DNA of 59,939 nucleotides from an uncultured Clostridia bacterium (GTDB taxonomy: Bacteria; Bacillota; Clostridia; TANB77; CAG-508): assembly GCA_944390345.1 (NCBI GenBank), contig CALXPP010000008.1, forward strand, positions 1 to 59,939, in the 5' to 3' direction. The position numbers and the translations under genes are program-made. Below, piece after piece: positions 1 through 6,409 of this stretch. Below the pieces are notes generated by a model. The model did not search any database, had not been told where the DNA came from, and was given only the letters and a program-made list of their open reading frames with translations. Every line of letters begins with the position of its first letter. The stretch's first letter is position 1.

Positions 1-2
1 AT

Positions 3-76
<74 letters not shown>

Positions 77-83
77 TCAAATT

Positions 84-122
84 AGTCATTGTATTAGAAA
101 AGTCTAGTATGATGGCTTTTTT
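84..122 (+). terminator. intrinsic terminator after the first tRNA-Gly
   Basis: A 15-bp stem (84-98 with 103-117, several G-T pairs, 4-base loop) is followed directly by six T. It separates the first tRNA-Gly from the second one. Confidence 0.7.
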
Positions 123-199
123 CATTTTTTAAATTTAGATAAAATGTAATAGTAGATGAAAAAATTTTATAAACAATTGAAATAGTAATATAATATTGC

Positions 200-228
200 T
201 TGAAAAAAGGCGAGATTTATACTATAAT
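200..228 (+). promoter_or_regulatory. consensus promoter of the second tRNA-Gly
   Basis: TTGAAA at 200-205 and TATAAT at 223-228 are separated by exactly 17 bases. The expected start, about 235, is a few bases before the mature tRNA 5' end at 241. The unusual tRNA-Gly therefore has its own strong promoter, which argues that it is an active gene. Confidence 0.85.
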
Positions 229-240
229 AAATATATAAAT

Positions 241-314
241 GCGGGTATAATTTAGTGGTAAAATGCAATGCTTCCGACCTTGTCTCGTGGGTTCGATTCC
301 CACTACCCGCTCCA
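241..314 (+). tRNA. unusual tRNA-Gly, candidate four-base anticodon UCCG
   Basis: A 74-nt tRNA with encoded CCA. The acceptor stem GCGGGTA/TACCCGC is perfect, the D loop has GG, the T arm GTGGG/CCCAC has loop TTCGATT, and the discriminator is T, all fitting glycine identity. The anticodon arm (266-282) is odd. Folded with a 7-base loop it has a T-C mismatch (269 against 279), anticodon TCC and G in place of the usual A at position 37. Bulging T269 and pairing G270 with C279 instead gives an 8-base loop, CTTCCGAC (271-278): two bases, the tetrad TCCG (273-276), then AC, the geometry of known +1 frameshift suppressor tRNAs. UCCG is the exact complement of CGGA. That it is a glycine tRNA is well supported; quadruplet decoding is inferred from the three CGGN frameshift sites in dprA, femX-like and alr. 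Confidence 0.85.
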
Positions 315-315
315 A
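304..315 (+). repeat. putative left attachment core (tRNA-Gly 3' end)
   Basis: The 12 bases TACCCGCTCCAA at the 3' end of the second tRNA-Gly recur with one mismatch (TACTCGCTCCAA) at 18610-18621, beyond the last accessory gene. Tyrosine integrases often use tRNA 3' ends as attB, leaving a direct repeat at the far end. The repeat is short, so the boundary is tentative. Confidence 0.35.
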
Positions 316-379
316 TCTGGCTGATTTTCAGTGGTTTTCAACAATTTTGAATGGTTTTGAAAATACTGATAAATCAGCT

Positions 380-528
380 TTTTAACTTTCAATGGTTTTG
401 AATGTTTTTGAGTGATTTTGAGTAATTCTCAACAATTTACCCAACAAATAAAAATCTGTTGGGTAAAAAAGTGCCATTTTGTTGGGTAATGACTTCTATA
501 ATTTAGTTGTACCAACAGTTATAGAAGT
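380..528. repeat. cluster of short direct and inverted repeats beside the tRNA
   Basis: The gene-free stretch 315-728 starts with TTTTGA-type units at about 10-base spacing (roughly 340-430). A 10-bp inverted repeat follows at 437-466 (TTACCCAACA against TGTTGGGTAA) with another direct copy of the right arm at 480-489. Then comes a second 10-bp inverted repeat, ACTTCTATAA/TTATAGAAGT, at 492-528. Repeats like these next to a tRNA attachment site are typical of integrase or excisionase arm sites, but that role is inferred only from position. No gene was seen in 315-728. Confidence 0.45.
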
Positions 529-665
529 TGGGAAAAATGGATGAAAAGTGATTTTTTTAGAGTAAAAGTTAAAAAGTGGAGTATAGGTGGGAGAAAAAAT
601 AGCAATGAATATTTTTAAATGACAATAAATGCGATTAAATAAGGAAAAAAACAAACCACTTGAGA

Positions 666-702
666 ATCAATACTTTAAAAATATATAAAGTATTGATATA
701 AT
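666..702 (+). promoter_or_regulatory. promoter with overlapping palindromic operator
   Basis: TTTAAA (674-679), 17 bases, then TATAAT (697-702) makes a plausible promoter for the 57-aa and 777-aa genes. A perfect 11-bp inverted repeat (666-676 ATCAATACTTT with 687-697) covers the -35 box and spacer and touches the -10, a layout typical of a repressor operator. Confidence 0.5.
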
Positions 703-728
703 TAGAAAAGAACGAAAGGAGAAAAAAT

Positions 729-902
729 ATGGAAAATGAAGTTTTAAATTTTTGTGTACAAGTTGTTGTACCAATAATAACAGCAATAATTGGATTTTTT
801 GGTGGTTGTAAATTTGAACAATACAAAAATAACCAAAAAATAAATGGAGATAATAATGGAAATATTGCTGGAAGGGATATGAAGAATGTGTCTAATAAAT
901 AA
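729..902 (+). CDS. 57-aa membrane peptide with NGDNNGNIAGRD motif
   Basis: An ATG start behind a GAAAGGAG site opens a 57-residue protein. Residues about 9-27 are hydrophobic (VVVPIITAIIGFFGG) and should form one membrane helix. The tail carries NQKINGDNNGNIAGRD. Nearly the same sequence stands near the N-terminus of the next gene, which overlaps this one by 17 bases in another frame, so the two are translationally coupled. I do not recognise a named family. The membrane helix plus shared motif suggests it anchors or regulates the 777-aa protein. Short motifs of this NG-N-N-AGRD type are something I associate with small and large proteins in defence loci, but I cannot verify that here. Confidence 0.7.
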   Translation: MENEVLNFCVQVVVPIITAIIGFFGGCKFEQYKNNQKINGDNNGNIAGRDMKNVSNK

Positions 903-3219
903 AATTAATCAAAAAATAAATGGAAATAACAATGGAATTATAGCAGGAAGAGATATATTCCTTATGCTTGATAATAATGATAAAATGATGGAATATTTGT
1001 TGCCTATATTTAAATCCAATAATGAAGAAGAAAGAGATTATATTGAAGAATATGCTAATTATATTAATAGTTTTAAAGAATTAGAAGATTATATTTATAG
1101 TTTTATATTTTCGAATGTAGAAAAAAAATATAATTTTTCTGGTAATTATTTGTTATTTGCAAAATCTCTTTTGAATTGGATAATGGGACTTGAAGATTTT
1201 CCTATAAAAAAATATAATAAATTTTGCGAAGAATTAAAGAGAATTTATAAAATAAATAAAAAGGATATTTTAATTAAAAGATGGGATGCTTTTGGAAAAT
1301 TCTTTACTTCTAATATTTCTGAAAGTGTTAATATTTATAATAATATATTAAGTGAGATAGATAAATTAAATTGTTCGCCATCATTTTTAGATGATATGTT
1401 AATAGATGGAAGAAATATTTTGTCAGAATCAGAACAAATAAAAAACAGATTTGTTTCAGAAAATCCATTTCAAAAAGAAATAGAGAAACATAATAGAAAG
1501 TTAACGATGCCTATTTATGATAGATTAAAAGCAGACTGCTATGAGAGTGTATTGAGAGATACTTTTGCAATTGAAACAAAAGAAGAGAATACAATAATGT
1601 TTGGAAATAGATTAAATATTGTTTTAAATGATATACAAAGTTTAATTTTTAACACGGTATTTTATGGTTCAATTACACATATGAGATTATGCAGAAGAGT
1701 AATTGCTAATGTAATGTATTCGTATTCTAAAATATATAAAAATGAAAAATTTTATGAAATAACATTAAAAATGCTTGCATTAAGTGGTATGTATAACGAG
1801 TATAAAAAATTATGTTTATATTTAGGAGATTCTTTTAAATTTTGGTATTCTAAAGAATTTATTGATGATATTTTTAATTTAATGAACAGAGTGTTAGAAC
1901 ATGAGAATATTGGTTATAAAAATTTTATTTATGGTTTTTATGGTAAATATTTGAGCGATGAAAAATATAATGAAGTAGAAGAAAGTATTAAGAGTTATTT
2001 AGAAGAGATTGATACTATAAATATCAATATAACACATGAAATATTTAGAAATATAAAATTTAATATAATGAGATCTTCTAGGAAATTAGAAATAATGTGT
2101 ATATTTGAAAAATATATTTCTAAAAAGTATTTTAGATTTTGTCAAGAAATGTCTAATATTTTGAATAATATGGATATTAAGGAAATAAATGAAGAAGTTT
2201 ATGAGAAATATGTAAAAGTTGTTGAAGAAATATTAATAGCCGATAAAAATGTAAATTTAAATATGGCTATTGCTAAAATATTGCAGAAGAATATAAATGA
2301 AGAAAAATTTAAAAAATATAGAGAAAAACCGGCTATAAAAGAATTATTATTATTTGAAAAAGAAGTAATAGATAATTATAGTTTTTTATCAAAAATGATT
2401 GAAGATTATAAGGATGTGTATATTGAAAAAGAAAAAAAACCGAATATAATAAGAATTTCAGATATAAATTATATATTATCTAGAGAGTTTTTTATAGATG
2501 TTTGTAATGATGAAAAAATAGTAAAATTAATAGAAGATGAATATATATCATTAGTTGGTAATATTTTAGAATCAGAAAAACAAACTAATACTTTTAAACT
2601 TAAACAATTGAAAAATTTATTATATATATCTTCAATTGATAAGTATAAAAAAAATAATAATAAAATAAGAGAAATTCTTAAAAAGATTAAGTTTGGATTT
2701 GGAAGAGAAAATGAAATAATTAATGCTATAAATTATGAAGAAGTTAAAGATAGTGAGTTAGAAACATATATTAATTTAATAAATTTATTTATGAATCAAG
2801 AGTCTGATTTTGCTGAGGCCGTAACGATATATATTGAAGAATTTTTAGAAAATAATATTTCATTAGAAACGATTATAGATTTTTTTGAAGTAATAGGAAA
2901 GTCAAAAAAAGATAATGAAAATGTCTTAAATCAAATATATTCTTTATATCTTGTTATTGTATCAAAAGATTATTTAAGTAAAATACAGGTAATGGATTTA
3001 TTAAGAATATTTGTTAACACAAAATTTGAAAATAAAATTTTAAAAAGGATTGAATTGATGTCTGCTGGTTGTACATATGACATTGCAAAGAAAATTTTAC
3101 AAAATTTAAGAGAATATGATTATGAAAAAATAATCCCAATATTGAATAACTTAAAAAGAAATATGAATATTAATGTAAGGATGTTGACAGAAAATTATGA
3201 AAAAAATATATGTAATTAA
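886..3219 (+). CDS. 777-aa protein of unknown function, shares motif with 57-aa partner
   Basis: A long, AT-rich gene starting at ATG 886, inside the end of the 57-aa gene. Residues about 7-22 read NQKINGNNNGIIAGRD, matching the partner peptide at 14 of 16 positions; the rest is predominantly charged and apparently helical, with no P-loop, nuclease or protease motif that I can see and no clear membrane segment. A perfect terminator follows the stop codon. The position beside a tRNA attachment site, in an element full of defence genes, makes an effector or sensor role plausible, but this is inference. I do not recognise the family. Confidence 0.8.
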   Translation: MCLINKINQKINGNNNGIIAGRDIFLMLDNNDKMMEYLLPIFKSNNEEERDYIEEYANYINSFKELEDYIYSFIFSNVEKKYNFSGNYLLFAKSLLNWIMGLEDFPIKKYNKFCEELKRIYKINKKDILIKRWDAFGKFFTSNISESVNIYNNILSEIDKLNCSPSFLDDMLIDGRNILSESEQIKNRFVSENPFQKEIEKHNRKLTMPIYDRLKADCYESVLRDTFAIETKEENTIMFGNRLNIVLNDIQSLIFNTVFYGSITHMRLCRRVIANVMYSYSKIYKNEKFYEITLKMLALSGMYNEYKKLCLYLGDSFKFWYSKEFIDDIFNLMNRVLEHENIGYKNFIYGFYGKYLSDEKYNEVEESIKSYLEEIDTININITHEIFRNIKFNIMRSSRKLEIMCIFEKYISKKYFRFCQEMSNILNNMDIKEINEEVYEKYVKVVEEILIADKNVNLNMAIAKILQKNINEEKFKKYREKPAIKELLLFEKEVIDNYSFLSKMIEDYKDVYIEKEKKPNIIRISDINYILSREFFIDVCNDEKIVKLIEDEYISLVGNILESEKQTNTFKLKQLKNLLYISSIDKYKKNNNKIREILKKIKFGFGRENEIINAINYEEVKDSELETYINLINLFMNQESDFAEAVTIYIEEFLENNISLETIIDFFEVIGKSKKDNENVLNQIYSLYLVIVSKDYLSKIQVMDLLRIFVNTKFENKILKRIELMSAGCTYDIAKKILQNLREYDYEKIIPILNNLKRNMNINVRMLTENYEKNICN

Positions 3220-3221
3220 AC

Positions 3222-3252
3222 AAAATGGCATTCAAGTTATGAATGCCATTTT
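3222..3252. terminator. bidirectional terminator between the 777-aa gene and the integrase
   Basis: A perfect 13-bp stem (3222-3234 AAAATGGCATTCA with 3240-3252) and 5-base loop, ending in A and T runs on its two sides, lies between two convergent genes. Confidence 0.8.
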
Positions 3253-3273
3253 ATAGTCAGTTTATTTTAAAAA

Positions 3274-4490
3274 TTATCTTATGTATGTGGTGTCATCTTC
3301 TCGAGGAAGGTTATCACTTAATTGAAATTTAGAACTATTACTTAAAATATTATTGTTTATAAAATAATCGTTTACTTTTTCCATTTCTTCCATTTTATAT
3401 TTGTTGAAAATAGAAGTATAGGTATTTAATGTAATGCTAATATCAGTATGTCCCATTAATCTTTGAAGTGCAACAGCTCTCATACCAGATTCAATACAAC
3501 GAGTTCCATAAGTATGTCTTAAAATGTGAGTAGAAAGATGAGATTCAATCCCAAGTTGTTTTGCTATATTTTTGAGTTGCCTATTAATTGTTGAGTGATT
3601 AACAAATCGACCTTCTGGAGTAGTAAATAATAAGTGATTTTTATGATTTTTTGCAATTTCAATTTGTTCAATTATGTAATCTCTTAAAAAGTCTGGAATA
3701 GGTAATTCTCGTTGACCGGCATAAGTTTTGGTTGTTTTACCAATACATAATTGATTATCAATATCTGTTGTGAGAGTTTTATTAATAGAAATTATATTTC
3801 TTTGAAGATTTATATCACCAATTTGTAGTGCTAAAGCTTCTCCAACACGAAGTCCCATATATAATTCAAGTAATAAACAATTTTTATAAGGCATTTCAGT
3901 AACTGATTTAGAAACAATATAATCTGTTAATAATTTTTGTTCTTCAACTTCTAAAGCTTCATATATTTTATCTTCTTTTTTGCTTTTTGGTTTTATAACA
4001 TCTATCATAGGATTTTCGTGTATATAACCTTTATTAAGTGAGTGTATAAAAGCATTTTTAATTTGAAAATAAATTTTTTCTAATGAAGAATTACTATAAG
4101 ATTCTGTAAGAACATTTAAATAGTCTTGTATGTCTTCACTAGTAATTTCATCTATTTTCTTTTTCGATAGATAGCATTTATTTATAATTTTAATAGTATC
4201 CATTGTTCTTGCATATCCTCTATCAGTAATTAAATTTGATTCATATTTCTTTTGTAATAAGAATTCTATTAAATTTCCTAGAGTAATACCCTTATTCTCG
4301 ATATATGCTTTTGAATGTTTTTGTAACGAATATTCAGATACATATTTTTCAGCTTTTTCTTTCGTTTTAAAAGATTTTCTAAATCTTTTTTCTCGCCAGT
4401 TATAGAATCTGTTTCGTAATATTCATAAATCCAATTATCTCTCTGTTTGTTATAATAAATTGATCCAAAAGTATTATTATTTCTTTTCAT
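3274..4490 (-). pseudogene. tyrosine recombinase (Tn916-type integrase), frameshifted
   Basis: The catalytic part (frame 4203-3274) has the full tyrosine recombinase set: Arg in GLRVGEAL, Lys in the GKTTKTYAGQREL strand, HILRHTYGTR, GHTDIS and the nucleophile in LNTYTSIF. The N-terminal arm-binding part starts at ATG 4490 (MKRNNNTFGSIYYNKQRDNW) and is in a different frame. The two parts join at about 4381-4390, where ITGEKK should continue into RKSFKTKEKAEKYVSEY. The coding strand there has a run of six A, and one more A would restore the frame. Full length would be about 405 aa, normal for the family. The start overlaps the relaxase stop by 14 bases. There is no CGG at the break, so it differs from the three chromosomal frameshifts. 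It is decayed or a homopolymer sequencing error. Confidence 0.85.
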
Positions 4491-5577
4491 AAAATTCACC
4501 ATTAAAACCTTTCTTAAACTCAATAATTTTCTCATCTTCTGTATCAATTAATAAAGAATCCTTATCTTGTAATAAATCGTCTTGTTTTTGATTCTCAGCA
4601 ATTTCCTTTTGAGTTATATAATTATCAACAACAGATTTTAATTTTTGAAAAGACCAACCAATTAAGTGACTGATACATTCAAAAGAATTATGTATATATT
4701 TTTTTAAGTTTTTACAAGTTTTTTCTAATTTGTGATAATCTTTCTTTAATGTTGAATATTTGTGATTTAAATCATCAATAGTTTTCTGATTTGTTTCATT
4801 AATACTTTTTATCTTTGTGTATTGTTGTGTTAAAGTATTACATTTTGTTATAACTTTCTTATAGTGATTTTTTATTTCAACAACATTGTCAGTTTTAAGT
4901 TCTTGTTCAATGTGTGATGTAGTTTTATTGAGATATTGCTGTTCTTCATAGTTAGTAATTATTTTTAAATCTTTTATATTTATATGAGTGTTTTCAATAT
5001 TTTTACTGCGTTCTAAATCAAAACCACATTTAATCATATATTTGTAATAATTATCTTGTAGAGCTTTATAACTGTTTTTTCCATACCAAAATTCAGTACA
5101 AGATATTTTATCGATATTCTTTCCAGTTTTTTTATCAATTGTATGAACAACAGGTATATAAACTAGGTGCATATGTGGAGTGGATTCATCCATATGAACT
5201 CTTGCAGATAAAATATATTCACTACCTAAGTTTTTATAATTTGATATAAATTGATAAGCACACTCGAAATATCTTTTTGTTTCTTCTGTACCAATACTGA
5301 TAAAAAATTCAGGACTAGCAGTTATGATATATTCACAAGCTATATTATTAGTCACTTTTAATTGAACTTTTAAGTTATATTTTTTTCTAATTTCATTAAA
5401 ACTTGTAGTATATGGAGAATAGCATTTTTTAAGAGAATAATTAAGATAACTTTTATTTCTATCAATATTAGTATTAGAATAATTAGTATTTTTTCTCTCG
5501 TTATGTCGATATATAAGATTTAATTCTTTTCTTTTGTATTTGGAATTACGAATAATAGCAAAAGCCAAGTATAACAC
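4477..5577 (-). CDS. MobV/Pre-family relaxase (plasmid mobilization protein)
   Basis: A 366-aa relaxase that would nick the transfer origin and pilot the DNA strand during mobilization. The N-terminus has the first MobV motif (IYRHNERKNTNYSN). The metal-binding motif HMDESTPHMHLVYIPV lies near residue 128, with HxDExTPHxH in its standard order. The C-terminal third is coiled coil, usual for Pre/Mob proteins. It is followed by, and overlaps, the integrase start, so the two are likely co-transcribed. The region behind its start (5578-6334) is rich in hairpins and is the natural place for oriT. The start region lacks the commoner MSYAVARMQK opening but has a similar LAFAIIRNSKYK. Confidence 0.9.
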   Translation of the reverse strand: MLYLAFAIIRNSKYKRKELNLIYRHNERKNTNYSNTNIDRNKSYLNYSLKKCYSPYTTSFNEIRKKYNLKVQLKVTNNIACEYIITASPEFFISIGTEETKRYFECAYQFISNYKNLGSEYILSARVHMDESTPHMHLVYIPVVHTIDKKTGKNIDKISCTEFWYGKNSYKALQDNYYKYMIKCGFDLERSKNIENTHINIKDLKIITNYEEQQYLNKTTSHIEQELKTDNVVEIKNHYKKVITKCNTLTQQYTKIKSINETNQKTIDDLNHKYSTLKKDYHKLEKTCKNLKKYIHNSFECISHLIGWSFQKLKSVVDNYITQKEIAENQKQDDLLQDKDSLLIDTEDEKIIEFKKGFNGEFYEKK

Positions 5578-6334
5578 CTCATTTCAAATAATTTTTTCTT
5601 ATTAAATTTTCAATGTGCTACTTGGGGTTCTTTATAGAGCAAGAAATTGTTGCTATAACATACTAAAGTACTTTCTTTGAAAGAACTTTGTATGATTAGG
5701 GGATTTCCCCTAATAACCCCTTGGACTTAATTAATTTAGTAATATTTAAACTTTTTCAAAGTTAAATATTAAAATTAATTAAGTATAAAACAATCTCCCA
5801 AATACATTTGAAAAGCATTCAAATATATTCGTTCGCTTATTTTATTTACTAAAGTTCAGTTTCAAACTGGAACTTTAGTAGGAGAATAATTATAAATAAT
5901 TATTCTTTTTAGCCGTACTTTGTGAGCATTATTAAGCGATGTTTAAGTAAGAGATAGAGCATAAATAATCACCTTCCTTTTTATTAAAATTTTGAGGTTT
6001 ATGCCAGAGAAAAAACTTTACTTTTTATGAAAAAGTAGTAATGAATAATGTTGAAAGGTTTTGAAAAGTGTTGAAAAGTACTAAAAAATATCCCCTAAAA
6101 CGCACGAAATACACAAAACATAAAATGCTTTGTGTATTCGTAAATACAAAATTATTCAATTATTTTAAAATTTCCTAGCACAGAAGAAACAGCTTTTGAG
6201 CATAATTCATCAATATATAGTATATCACAAAATTATGTTAACTACAAGTAGTGATTTTGAATAGTTATAAATGATAATAAAAAATTGATTAGAAAAATAT
6301 AATGAATAATTAATTTGTTTTGTGGTACATATTC
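5578..6334. other. gene-free hairpin-rich region, candidate oriT
   Basis: No gene is visible between the relaxase and the defence operon. Several strong hairpins are: 5695-5714 (ATTAGGGGA, 2-base loop, TCCCCTAAT); 5726-5783 (long imperfect arms starting CTTAATTAATTT); 5847-5880 (TACTAAAGTTC arms with AGTTT/AAACT inner pairs and one bulge); 5883-5906 (AGAATAATTA, 4-base loop, then a T-run, possibly a terminator); and 6105-6140 (CGAAATACACAAAACA with an imperfect complement). MobV nick regions lie just upstream of the relaxase gene, so this is where oriT and perhaps a replication origin should be. The exact nick site cannot be assigned by eye. Confidence 0.5.
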
Positions 6335-6363
6335 TTGTATTTTAAATAGATTGATGATAAAAT
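6335..6363 (+). promoter_or_regulatory. promoter of the defence-like operon
   Basis: TTGTAT (6335-6340) and TAAAAT (6358-6363) are 17 bases apart. The predicted start lies about 40 bases before the AAAAGGAG site and GTG start of the 895-aa gene. Confidence 0.65.
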
Positions 6364-6409
6364 AAAAACGAAAAATGTCGATAATATTAAAATAAAAGGA
6401 GTATTATCT

